Positions 15,419-23,366 of a DNA stretch of 37,333 nucleotides are shown piece after piece (position 1 is the stretch's first letter; every line of letters starts with the position of its first letter). A program made the position numbers and the translations under genes. The notes beneath the pieces are model-generated. The model had not been told where the DNA came from, ran no database searches, and saw only the letters and a program-made list of their open reading frames with translations. The DNA comes from Desulforudis sp. (GTDB taxonomy: Bacteria; Bacillota; Desulfotomaculia; Desulfotomaculales; Desulforudaceae), in the NCBI GenBank assembly GCA_014859075.1, contig JACUUW010000001.1, forward strand, positions 1 through 37,333, read 5' to 3'.

Positions 15419-16280
15419 ACTTTGGGTCATCTACGACGGGTTTGTTTTCACCCAATCCCGCAAGCAAGATACCGTATAGTTCACGGCGGCCAATCCCGTG
15501 CCGGCGCGCCACCTCCCGGAGCGCCTCCGCCCGGCTTCGGCCCCGGGCTTGCAGCTCGGCGACTTCGGCCGTCATCGTTTCCCGGTCCACGGGAACCGGT
15601 TTTGCTTCCCCGGCCGCCCCCTCCAGTACCAGAGTGATCTCCCCCCGGGCGGGATGGTTGCTGAAATGGTTCCGGGCCTCGCGCACCGTGCCCCGGAAGA
15701 CCTCCTCGTACTGCTTGGTCAATTCCCGGGCCACGGCCACTTTCCTGTCACCCAGCACGCTCAGGATATCTTCCAGCGTCGACGCCAGCCGCTGCGGCGA
15801 TTCAAACAACACGATCGTGCGCCGTTCCTCCTGAAGCGCCTCCAGGGCCCGTTTGCGCCCCTTGCGGGGCAGAAACCCCTCGAACACAAACCGGTCGGTC
15901 CGTAGACCGGAAACCACCAGCGCGGCCAAGACCGCGCTCGGGCCGGGTACCGAAACCACGGTAATCCCTTCCCGGATGGCTTGGGCCACCAGTTCAGAGC
16001 CCGGATCAGAAATTCCGGGGGTACCGGCGTCGGACACCAGGGCGACCGACGCACCCTGCTTCAGCCGCGCCAGTATCCCGCCCGCTTTTTCCCCCCGGCT
16101 GTAGGCGTGAAAACTGGTCAGCGAGGTCCGGATCCCGTAGTGGCTCAGAAGCTTTCTGGTGTGGCGGGTGTCCTCGGCCACAACCAAGTCGACTTCAGCC
16201 AACAGGCGCAAAACGCGCAAGCTGATGTCCTCCAAGTTTCCGATCGGCGTACCACAAAGGTACAGTGTGCCTGTGCCCAT
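15417..16280 (-). CDS. rsmI: 16S rRNA (cytidine1402-2'-O)-methyltransferase
   Basis: The 287-residue protein belongs to the tetrapyrrole-methylase fold. Its motifs are TLYLCGTPIGNLEDISLR at the N-terminus, AEDTRHTRKLL, VSDAGTPGISDPG, VPGPSAVLAAL and FEGFLPRKG. RsmI adds a 2'-O-methyl group to C1402 in the ribosomal P site. The C-terminal helical extension (about 230-280) is normal for the family. The ATG at 16280 lies 9 bp after the ricT stop, so both are in one operon. Confidence 0.95.
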   Translation of the reverse strand: MGTGTLYLCGTPIGNLEDISLRVLRLLAEVDLVVAEDTRHTRKLLSHYGIRTSLTSFHAYSRGEKAGGILARLKQGASVALVSDAGTPGISDPGSELVAQAIREGITVVSVPGPSAVLAALVVSGLRTDRFVFEGFLPRKGRKRALEALQEERRTIVLFESPQRLASTLEDILSVLGDRKVAVARELTKQYEEVFRGTVREARNHFSNHPARGEITLVLEGAAGEAKPVPVDRETMTAEVAELQARGRSRAEALREVARRHGIGRRELYGILLAGLGENKPVVDDPK

Positions 16281-16289
16281 AACAACCGC

Positions 16290-17102
16290 CTAACGCTTGG
16301 CGCAAAGCTTCACTTCTTTCAGCGGGAAGTACTGGACGTGTTTTGACTCTTTCAACTCCACGGTGACCGTGTCTTTGAAGATGTTGACCCCCGTGACTTT
16401 GCCCTCCCCGGCCGGCGTCTCCACCCGGGTGCCCACGTCGGGGTAGGCGCCCCGGGCATGCTCGTACACCGCACTCTCGTATTTCAGGCAGCACATCAAG
16501 CGCCCGCAGATGCCTGAGATCTTGGCCGGGTTGAGCGAAAGGTTCTGCTCCTTGGCCATTCGGATGGATACCGGCGTAAACTCACGCAACCAGGACGCGC
16601 AGCACAGTTCCCGTCCGCAACCTCCCAACCCGCCCAGCATTTTCGCCTCGTCCCGCACTCCGATCTGGCGCAACTCGATCCGGGTTCGGAACACCGAAGC
16701 CAAATCGCGAACCAGTTCCCGGAAATCGACCCGGCCCTCGGCCGTAAAGTAGAAGATTATTTTGCTGGCGTCAAAGGTATAGTCCACTCCGACCAGTTTC
16801 ATGGGCAGCCCGTGGGCGTTTATTTTGTCCACCCCGATCCGGAAGGCGCGCGCCTCCTTTTCCCGTAATTCTTCCAGGCGGTTCAAGTCTTCTTCGGTCG
16901 CCTTGCGCACCACCGGCTTGAGCATCTGTTCGCCGTCATCCGCCTTCCGGGAGCACGATTCACTGACCACGGTACCGTACTCCAGCCCCCGCACCGTTTC
17001 GACGATCACGCCTTCGCCGACCTCCAGCTTTAAAGCGCCGGGATCAAAATAGTACGTCTTACCTGTGTTCTTAAACTGTATTCCAACCACTTGCCGTGTC
17101 AT
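16290..17102 (-). CDS. ricT: RicT (YaaT), PSP1-domain protein
   Basis: The 270-residue protein is a PSP1/YaaT-type protein with the conserved cysteine-rich region GGLGGCGRELCCASWL and ISGICGRLMCCLKYE in the middle. In B. subtilis RicT acts with RicA and RicF in a complex carrying iron-sulfur clusters that supports RNA processing by RNase Y, sporulation and competence. Partner genes are not in this window. The ATG at 17102 has AAGGAGG at ideal spacing and overlaps the end of holB by 32 bp, so translation is coupled. Confidence 0.93.
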   Translation of the reverse strand: MTRQVVGIQFKNTGKTYYFDPGALKLEVGEGVIVETVRGLEYGTVVSESCSRKADDGEQMLKPVVRKATEEDLNRLEELREKEARAFRIGVDKINAHGLPMKLVGVDYTFDASKIIFYFTAEGRVDFRELVRDLASVFRTRIELRQIGVRDEAKMLGGLGGCGRELCCASWLREFTPVSIRMAKEQNLSLNPAKISGICGRLMCCLKYESAVYEHARGAYPDVGTRVETPAGEGKVTGVNIFKDTVTVELKESKHVQYFPLKEVKLCAKR

Positions 17103-18093
17103 GCCCGTCCTCCTTAACCAGTCCCGCCAACCGCAGGCAGAGCACTTCGGCCGCCAGGCGGACGTTGGCGTTGGCCGACAGCTTCTTTCTAAGATCTTCT
17201 ATGGCGTTAATGCTGCGCACCAGCCCGGGAGTAGTCGCCCGCCCCGCCTGGGTGCGGATCTCATCCAGGCGGTCCGCGTTCACCAAATAGTCGGCCGCGC
17301 CGGTTTCGCGCCACAACAGCAGGTCGCGGTACCACAGGAGCAGCAGTTCGGTTCGCGCCAAGAGTTCGGCCCGCTCGCCCAGTTCGCGGGCCCGGGCAAA
17401 CAACTCAGCCACCCCGATGCCGGCCAGCAGTTCGCCCGCGAGGCTCGCCGCCTTTTCCCGCCAATCCCCGTCTCCCCGGCCGGCGGCCAGTTCGGCCGCG
17501 CGTCCCAGGCTGCCACGGGACAGGCCGGCCGCCACCGGCAGCACGTCCCCCTTGAATCCCATTTTTTCCAAACCTAACATAATTTCATCCCTGGTCAACA
17601 ACCGGAAGGGAATCTTCAAGCAACGGGACACCACCGTGGGCGGCATGCGGTCCGGCCGGACACCGGTCAAAACAAACAGCGCCGGACCAGGAGGTTCCTC
17701 GAGGGTCTTCAGCAAGGCGTTCGCCGCTTCCGCCGTCAAGTTCCCGGCTTCCTGAACCAGGCACAGTTGTAGGGTGCCGAAAGGCCGGAAGCGCAATCCC
17801 TGCTGCAGTTGTCGTACCTGGGCAATCCCGATCGATTTCCCGGCCCCGTCCATGACGAACAGGTCGGGGTGCGTACCGGCCAGGAACATCCGGCAAGGGG
17901 GGCAGATACCGCAGGGGCGCTCTCCGGAATCGGCGCAGATCAGGATCCGGGCCAGTTCCCGGGCCAGGGTCTTCTTCCCGACGCCCGCTGGACCGTAGAA
18001 AAGATAAGCATGCGCCAGTCGTCCGCCGGCGACCGCCCGGGCCAGGTACCGCCTGGCCAGATCCTGCCCGATAATCCCGTCAAACAAGACCAA
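17071..18093 (-). CDS. holB: DNA polymerase III delta' subunit
   Basis: Delta' is a fixed component of the clamp loader that opens the sliding clamp at replication forks. The 340-residue protein has an AAA+ domain with FYGPAGVGKKTLA (32-44), a zinc-binding set (C53, C61, C64, C67), NALLKTLEEPP and SRC (sensor 1 region). The helical collar follows. The P-loop is GPAGVGKK. The start is TTG at 18093 with GAGGTGG before it. It overlaps tmk by 14 bp and ricT by 32 bp. Confidence 0.93.
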   Translation of the reverse strand: MVLFDGIIGQDLARRYLARAVAGGRLAHAYLFYGPAGVGKKTLARELARILICADSGERPCGICPPCRMFLAGTHPDLFVMDGAGKSIGIAQVRQLQQGLRFRPFGTLQLCLVQEAGNLTAEAANALLKTLEEPPGPALFVLTGVRPDRMPPTVVSRCLKIPFRLLTRDEIMLGLEKMGFKGDVLPVAAGLSRGSLGRAAELAAGRGDGDWREKAASLAGELLAGIGVAELFARARELGERAELLARTELLLLWYRDLLLWRETGAADYLVNADRLDEIRTQAGRATTPGLVRSINAIEDLRKKLSANANVRLAAEVLCLRLAGLVKEDGHDTASGWNTV

Positions 18094-18712
18094 GAACCAC
18101 CTCGACCCGCTCCATTACCGCCGCCGCCAACACCTCGACCTCTCGGTCGGCGTCCAGCACCAGGTAGCGCCCCGGATCGGCGGACGCCAACCGCCGGTAG
18201 CCCCGGCGCACCCGGTCGTAGAAATCGGTGTCTTCCAGTTCCAGACGGTCACGGCGGCCGACTTCCAGCCGACCCAGCGCGGTGACGACCGGCATGTCGA
18301 GCAGGATGGTCAAGTCCGGACGCAAGCCCCCGGTGGCCAGCATGTTCACCTGTGCCAACTTCTCCAGGTCCAAGCCCCGACCGTAGCCCTGGTAGGCCAG
18401 GGACGAGTCCACGAAACGGTCACTCAACACAACCTCGCCCCGCTCCAGAGTCGGCCGCACCACTTTCGACACGAACTGGGCCCTGGCGGCCGCGTACAGC
18501 AACGCTTCGGTCTCCGGGGTCATTTCCTGGTTCTCCGCATCCAGCAGTACCCGCCGGATGGCTTCGCCCACCGGGGTGCCCCCCGGTTCGCGTGTAAGCA
18601 CCACTTTCCGGCTCCGCCCCCGGAGTTCGTGGAAGAGAGTAAACAGTTGGGTCGTTTTCCCCACGCCGTCAATTCCTTCGAACACAATAAACGCGCCCCG
18701 CATTCCCATCAC
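18080..18712 (-). CDS. tmk: thymidylate kinase
   Basis: The enzyme phosphorylates dTMP to dTDP with ATP for DNA synthesis. The 210-residue protein shows the P-loop FEGIDGVGKTTQ (residues 11-22), the DRX-type dTMP site LSDRFVDSSLAYQGYGRG, and the lid region with RLEVGRRDRLELED. Start codons GTG at 18712 and ATG at 18709 and 18703 are all in frame, so the exact start is uncertain within four codons. It begins 2 bp after the decarboxylase stop and overlaps holB, forming one tightly packed transcript. Confidence 0.95.
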   Translation of the reverse strand: MMGMRGAFIVFEGIDGVGKTTQLFTLFHELRGRSRKVVLTREPGGTPVGEAIRRVLLDAENQEMTPETEALLYAAARAQFVSKVVRPTLERGEVVLSDRFVDSSLAYQGYGRGLDLEKLAQVNMLATGGLRPDLTILLDMPVVTALGRLEVGRRDRLELEDTDFYDRVRRGYRRLASADPGRYLVLDADREVEVLAAAVMERVEVVLGLV

Positions 18713-18714
18713 CC

Positions 18715-20142
18715 TCAGTGCACAATTATGGAGGTCAGTTCCGGGTCGGTGGCTTGTACCGCAAACCCACGCACTTTGATTTCCAAAATATATTGTATCA
18801 CTTCCGCAGTCAGTTTTTCACCAGGGAATACTATCGGGATTCCCGGTGGGCAAATGCTGATCGTTTCGGCCGCGACCAGTCCGGCGGCCTGTTCGGGCGG
18901 CAAGGCCCTCGCGGGCAAAAGCCAGCTTTCCCGCGGTGTCAACACTTTTTCCGCCGCGGGCGGAAGACAGAAATCGGCCGTGTCGGACCGGCAAGATGAC
19001 CGGGTCCGTTCACGGGTCAGGGCGCGGAAAGCCCGGAGCGCCCGGACGATGTCTTGAACCCGTGCGCCCAGCCCGACCACGAGCAGGACGTACGCCGACC
19101 CGGCCATCTCCACCTGCACGCCGTATTGCCGGTCCAGAACGGCGGCCGCTTCGTAGCCGCTTAAACCAAGGCCGCCGGTGGAAACCACCACCTTGGTCGG
19201 ATCGCCCCTTCCGGGGCCGGCATCCAGAACCCGCACCCCGTCCAGAACCGCGAGCCCTTGGCGCAGCCGGGCGGCCAGTTCCACCGCCCTCCCTACGCGC
19301 CGCGGCCCGGAAACGGCCAACTGCCGCCGGGCCAGGTCCAGGGAAGCCATCAGCAGATATGAGGGGCTTGCGGTCTGGATGAGCGCCAACGCCCGGCGCA
19401 CCCGGTCGGCCGGCACTTGCGGCCCTTTAAGGTGCAGTAACGAACCCTGCGTCAAGGCGCCGCCCAGTTTGTGCATGCTCTGTACGGCCGCCGCCGCGCG
19501 CAGCCCTAAAGCCGGAAACGGCAGTGCGGGGTGAAACGGCAGGTGGGCGCCGTGAGCTTCGTCAACCAACAGGGGCAGCCCGGCCCCCCACACCGCCGCC
19601 GTCACCCCGGCATCCAACGTGGCCAGGCCGTGGTAGTCGGGGTGGGTCCACAACACCGCCGCCAGGTCCGGATGTGCTGCGAGGGCCGCCCGGACGCCGA
19701 CCGCCTCCGGCGGCAGGGGGATGCTGAATTCCCGGGAAAAGGGCGGGCTGACGTAGACCGGCTCGGCCCCCGAAAGCACCAGACCGCCGATGACCGAACG
19801 GTGGATGTTCCGGGGCAGGAGCACCTTTTGGCCCGGGCCCGTGGCGGCCAGCAAGAGGGCCTGGATCCCCGCCGTACTTCCGTTGACCAGAAAGAAAGTG
19901 TGGTCGGCCCCGTAGAGGGCGGCCGCCAACTCCTGGGCCCGAGCGATCGGGCCGGTGGGTGCGTGCAGGTCATCCAGTCCAGGCAGTTCAGTCAAATCCA
20001 ACCGCGCCAGCTCGCCCGTCAGGGCGAGCGGCAAACCCCTCCCGCCGACGTGTGCCGGGAAGTGAAAACCGGAACAACCCCGCGCCAAATGGCGTTTCAA
20101 AGCTTCAAACAAAGGCGCCCGCCGCTGCCCGGACATCGACAT
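18715..20142 (-). CDS. Orn/Lys/Arg decarboxylase family PLP enzyme (YaaO-like)
   Basis: The 475-residue protein is a fold-type I PLP enzyme of the group III basic amino acid decarboxylases. It has NGSTAGIQALLLA for phosphate binding (88-100), the cofactor-contacting DEAHGAH (194-200), and the Schiff-base lysine in SMHKLGG (K225). It lacks the N-terminal response-regulator-like wing domain of the large inducible enzymes, as does YaaO. The C-terminal domain ends near residue 470. The substrate (arginine or lysine for polyamine synthesis) cannot be read from the sequence. It heads the tmk-holB-ricT-rsmI run, as in many clostridia. Confidence 0.9.
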   Translation of the reverse strand: MSMSGQRRAPLFEALKRHLARGCSGFHFPAHVGGRGLPLALTGELARLDLTELPGLDDLHAPTGPIARAQELAAALYGADHTFFLVNGSTAGIQALLLAATGPGQKVLLPRNIHRSVIGGLVLSGAEPVYVSPPFSREFSIPLPPEAVGVRAALAAHPDLAAVLWTHPDYHGLATLDAGVTAAVWGAGLPLLVDEAHGAHLPFHPALPFPALGLRAAAAVQSMHKLGGALTQGSLLHLKGPQVPADRVRRALALIQTASPSYLLMASLDLARRQLAVSGPRRVGRAVELAARLRQGLAVLDGVRVLDAGPGRGDPTKVVVSTGGLGLSGYEAAAVLDRQYGVQVEMAGSAYVLLVVGLGARVQDIVRALRAFRALTRERTRSSCRSDTADFCLPPAAEKVLTPRESWLLPARALPPEQAAGLVAAETISICPPGIPIVFPGEKLTAEVIQYILEIKVRGFAVQATDPELTSIIVH

Positions 20143-20471
20143 CGTCTTCCATCACCCTTGACTATTTCTGTTTTTCCCGGATGTTCATTTCCAACAGCAC
20201 AGCAGCCATTCCTGCTCCGTTCGGAACAGACCCATGTTCACTTAATTCTTTTTTGCAAAGCTGTGGACAAAGGAAGGCGGAAAAGGGGTCACGCACCTAT
20301 TTCCGCTCTGCCCGCAAAAGAAGACCGCCTTTCCGGGAGAAAAACAGCGCCCCTTTTCCCCTCCATGCCACCCGCCGCCGTTCAGCCGGTATGGTGGACG
20401 CCGGTTCCAGGCGTACGCGGCGCCGGGAAGAACAAACGTGAGCAGGCTTGAGTCCGGTTTTGCCTAAGATT
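20143..20471. other. 329-bp intergenic region without recognisable gene
   Basis: The stretch between bofA and the decarboxylase gene holds no supported coding frame. Frames that cross it on the plus strand are antisense to the decarboxylase and have no ribosome binding site. It should contain the promoter of the decarboxylase-tmk-holB operon and the end of the dnaX-bofA transcript, but I could not assign a clear -35/-10 or a U-tailed terminator. Confidence 0.5.
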
Positions 20472-20732
20472 CTACACCATCAACGTAAGTACGATCAGGA
20501 GGATCACGCCCGGCACCTGGAGCGCTCCGGCGGTTAGAACGGTAACCGGATTGATGGCCAGGTGAAAGCCGAAAAAAGAACCCCCCAGGTTGACCAACGC
20601 CAGCAACACCACGCCCACCACCACACAGGCGCCCAGGCGGTACAGGTACTTCAGCGGCGTCACGAAGAAGGAACCAACCAGGTAAAGTCCGGCCAACCCC
20701 AAAAGACCCAGTAGAATCAGCTTCCATTCCAC
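20472..20732 (-). CDS. bofA: pro-sigma-K processing inhibitor BofA family protein
   Basis: The 86-residue protein has two or three hydrophobic segments (WKLILLGLLGLAGLYLVGSF; ACVVVGVVLLALVNL; a C-terminal VPGVILLIVLTLMV) and a conserved GFHLAINPVTVLTAGALQVP. BofA sits in the outer forespore membrane and holds the SpoIVFB protease inactive, so pro-sigma-K is cut only after engulfment. The GTG at 20732 follows GGGAGGTG; a 12-residue longer frame lacks a binding site. Location after recR matches B. subtilis, with yaaL missing. Confidence 0.9.
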   Translation of the reverse strand: MEWKLILLGLLGLAGLYLVGSFFVTPLKYLYRLGACVVVGVVLLALVNLGGSFFGFHLAINPVTVLTAGALQVPGVILLIVLTLMV

Positions 20733-20792
20733 AGTATAACACCTCCCGGGTTCACCCTGATTACCCAATAACTATGAAGCCCGGCAGGTAAA

Positions 20793-21389
20793 TTATACCT
20801 CTCTTCTTCCTTCTATCGCCCGGGCCAGGGTCCGCCCGTCGGCATACTCCAGATCGGAGCCCACCGGCAGCCCGAAAGCCAGCCGGGTCACCCGCAACTC
20901 GGGAGAACGGAGCAACCGCGCCAGGTAAAGCGCGGTGGCCTCCCCTTCCACCGTGGCGTTGGTGGCCACGATGATTTCCCGAATTTGTCCTTTCCTTACA
21001 CGCCGGACCAGGCTGTCGATGTTCAGATCTCCGGGGCCCACCCCCTGCATCGGCGAAAGACTGCCGTTTAAAACATGGTACAGGCCGCGGTACCCGTGTG
21101 CCTTCTCGATGGCCAGGATGTCACGCGGCTGCTCCACAACGCAAACGACCTCCCGCGTCCGGCTCTGATCGCGACAAATGCCACACGGGCTTTCATCGGC
21201 GATATTGGCGCAGACTTCGCAGAAGACCAGTTTCTCGCGGGCTTCGACAATGGCCCGGCTTAAACCCTGCGCCACCTCCGGTGGCGCGGCGATCAGGTGA
21301 AAGGCCAGTCGTTGGGCCGTCTTCGGCCCGATACCCGGCAGTTTGGCCAGTTCCTCGACCAGGCGGGCCACCGAATGCGAATACTGCAA
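20793..21389 (-). CDS. recR: recombination mediator RecR
   Basis: RecR works with RecF and RecO to load RecA on gapped DNA. The 198-residue protein has an N-terminal helix-hairpin-helix (LAKLPGIGPKTAQRLAFHLI), a four-cysteine zinc finger (C57, C60, C69, C72), and a Toprim domain with VVEQPRDILAIE and ATNATVEGEATALYL. The start is TTG at 21389 with GAGGAG upstream. It lies 25 bp after ybaB in the dnaX operon. Confidence 0.96.
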   Translation of the reverse strand: MQYSHSVARLVEELAKLPGIGPKTAQRLAFHLIAAPPEVAQGLSRAIVEAREKLVFCEVCANIADESPCGICRDQSRTREVVCVVEQPRDILAIEKAHGYRGLYHVLNGSLSPMQGVGPGDLNIDSLVRRVRKGQIREIIVATNATVEGEATALYLARLLRSPELRVTRLAFGLPVGSDLEYADGRTLARAIEGRREV

Positions 21390-21414
21390 AATCCTCGCTC
21401 CTCGTCGGCGTTAT

Positions 21415-21723
21415 CTAAAAGATCCCGGGGATGTTAATGCCGCCGGTCAGCTTGCCCATCTCCTCGGCCACCATCTCCCGCGACTGGCGCAAAACCTCGT
21501 TCACCGCCGTCAGGACCAGGTCCTGAAGCATCTCCGGGTCGTCCGGATCAATCGCCTCCGGCTTGATGGTGATACTCAACAACTCCTGCTTGCCGTTGGC
21601 GACGGCGGTGACCACACCCCCGCCCACGGTGGCCTCCATGGTGCGCTCACCGAGTTCCTCCTGCAACCGGACCATCTCGGCCTGAATTTTCTGAACCTGC
21701 TTCATCATTTTGTTGATCCCCAA
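21415..21723 (-). CDS. ybaB: YbaB/EbfC nucleoid-associated protein
   Basis: The 102-residue protein has the family start NKMMKQVQKIQAEM, the central EATVGGGVVTAVANG, and IKPEAIDPDDPEMLQDLVL. YbaB proteins form tweezer-like dimers that bind DNA. The chosen start is TTG at 21723, nine bases after GGGAGG; frames extending further upstream run into dnaX and have no signal. The position between dnaX and recR is conserved across most bacteria. Confidence 0.93.
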   Translation of the reverse strand: MGINKMMKQVQKIQAEMVRLQEELGERTMEATVGGGVVTAVANGKQELLSITIKPEAIDPDDPEMLQDLVLTAVNEVLRQSREMVAEEMGKLTGGINIPGIF

Positions 21724-21751
21724 GGCACATAACCTCCCTGATTTAGGTAGT

Positions 21752-23107
21752 CTAAGGTTCCCCGTAATCACCGTCCAGCACACATGTGATCTGCCAACGG
21801 CCGGGGTAGAAGCGGTTTAAGACCTTCTCGAGTATACCCTTGTTCTCCGGCAAGGCAACCTTTTCCTTTGCCAGCTCGTCCCGGAATTTCAACTGTAGTT
21901 TACGGGGACCGGCCAAAATAGGTTCCGACCGCGCCAGCCACGGGCCGACCGGTGGGTTCCGCCGGCGAAACTCGGCCAGCACCTCGCCCCAGACCTGCTC
22001 CAGGTCGGGAGTCCCGTCGGCTCTACTGGATGCGCCGGCCCCAGCTTCCGCCGCCGCTCCCCGCCTCCGGGCCGACCCGACCACCGCCAGTTCCAGCGGC
22101 AGGATCTGCCGGGTGGCGAACCGCATCTCCTGTTCGGCGCGCGCAAACAGGGCCAACAGGTCGATCAACCGCTCCCGGTCCGATTCCGGCGGCCCAACGG
22201 CCGCCTGCCCGGCGCCATAAGCGGCGTGCAGCAAGCCGCGCAGGTAATCGGTGAGTTCTCGGGCGAAAATCCGCAGTTCCTTGCCCGCTGCCTCGACCTC
22301 CTGCAGCAGCACCAACGCCGGCCCGGTTTCCCCGGACAACAGCCGGCGCACCAACCGTTCCAGAACATCGTCGGTGACGGTGCCCAGGATGCTGTGCAGG
22401 TCGGCCAAGCTAATCCGGTCCTCACCCAGGGCCGCCGCCTGATCCAGGATGCCGAGGGCATCACGCAGGCTGCCATCCGCCACCCGGGCAATCAGGGCGA
22501 AGACACCGGATTCCGCCGTCAGCCCGGACTGCTCGGCCACTTCCTCCAGCCGCATTACCAGGTCTTTTCTGGTGATGCGCCGGAAGTCGAAACGCTGGCA
22601 GCGGGAGGTAATGGTCAGGGGAAGTTTATGCGGCTCGGTGGTCGCCAGGACAAAGATCACGTGTCCCGGTGGTTCCTCCAGTGTCTTCAGTAAGGCGTTG
22701 AAAGCCTCGTTGGTCAACATGTGGACTTCGTCAACAATATAGACCTTGAAGTCGCCGGCCGCCGGCCGGAACTTCACCTTTTCCCGGAGTTCACGAACCT
22801 CGTCGACGCCCCGGTTGGAGGCCGCGTCGATTTCCAGCACGTCCATCGAGGTGCCCGCCGTAATTGAGACGCAGGAAGGGCACTCGCCGCAGGGTTCCGC
22901 CCCCTGGCGCCGCGTGCAGTTCACCGCCTTGGCCAGCACCTTCGCCGTCGTCGTCTTGCCTGTTCCCCGCGGACCACAGAACAAGTAGGCGTGGGCCACC
23001 CGGCCCGCGCTGACCGCGTTTGCCAGCGTGCGGACCACGTGCGCCTGGCCGACAACCTCCGCGAACCGCTGCGGCCGCCAGGTCCGGTAAAGGGTCTGGT
23101 ATGGCAG
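21752..23107 (-). CDS. dnaX: DNA polymerase III gamma/tau subunit, compact form
   Basis: The AAA+ clamp-loader ATPase shows FCGPRGTGKTTTAKVLAKA, the zinc module C-x8-CGECPSC, VDEVHML, NALLKTLEEPP and TSRCQRF. Recognisable DnaX sequence (PYQTLYRTWRPQRFAEVVGQ) continues upstream of the first GTG at 23038, back to codons CTG at 23107 or ATC at 23110. No ATG, GTG or TTG opens this frame before the TGA. A well-placed ATG at 23124-23126 is one frame off. The start is therefore either a rare codon or hidden by a frameshift. At about 451 residues it is shorter than B. subtilis DnaX (563), so the tau-specific C-terminal part is reduced. Confidence 0.9.
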   Translation of the reverse strand: MPYQTLYRTWRPQRFAEVVGQAHVVRTLANAVSAGRVAHAYLFCGPRGTGKTTTAKVLAKAVNCTRRQGAEPCGECPSCVSITAGTSMDVLEIDAASNRGVDEVRELREKVKFRPAAGDFKVYIVDEVHMLTNEAFNALLKTLEEPPGHVIFVLATTEPHKLPLTITSRCQRFDFRRITRKDLVMRLEEVAEQSGLTAESGVFALIARVADGSLRDALGILDQAAALGEDRISLADLHSILGTVTDDVLERLVRRLLSGETGPALVLLQEVEAAGKELRIFARELTDYLRGLLHAAYGAGQAAVGPPESDRERLIDLLALFARAEQEMRFATRQILPLELAVVGSARRRGAAAEAGAGASSRADGTPDLEQVWGEVLAEFRRRNPPVGPWLARSEPILAGPRKLQLKFRDELAKEKVALPENKGILEKVLNRFYPGRWQITCVLDGDYGEP

Positions 23108-23234
23108 GATGCGTCACATCTTTCATGGTCCCTTAGTGTCCTTGAGCTTGAAGTCGCCTGAGATGCTTCGGGCACCGAGAAACGCACAAACCTGTCCAAT
23201 GCCTGGTCTACATCCCTGGGCAGAATCCGATTTC

Positions 23235-23240
23235 ATTATA
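23235..23240 (-). promoter_or_regulatory. TATAAT -10 box upstream of dnaX
   Basis: A perfect TATAAT on the minus strand lies about 130 bp upstream of the dnaX coding start. The -35 region is poor. It would give dnaX a separate promoter downstream of the terminator at 23315-23350. Confidence 0.45.
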
Positions 23241-23314
23241 CACCGAAACCAAACAACCAGCCATAACCCCCTAACGAACCGGTCAATATGCCGATCCCTG
23301 AACAGATACAATCC

Positions 23315-23350
23315 AAAAAACCCCGGACTCTTGAGGGAGCCCGGGGTTTT
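23315..23350 (-). terminator. terminator after the beta-helix gene
   Basis: On the minus strand AAAACCCCGG...CCGGGGTTTTTT forms a hairpin (arms 23321-23326 and 23341-23346 plus flanking A/T pairs) ending in six T. It follows the stop codon of the beta-helix gene by 17 bp. Confidence 0.85.
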
Positions 23351-23366
23351 CATCTGCGGATGACTG

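Noticed and set aside
19531..20451. 306-codon plus-strand frame across the decarboxylase gene and the following gap
   Set aside because: It is antisense to the PLP enzyme, lacks a ribosome binding site and shows no recognisable motif.
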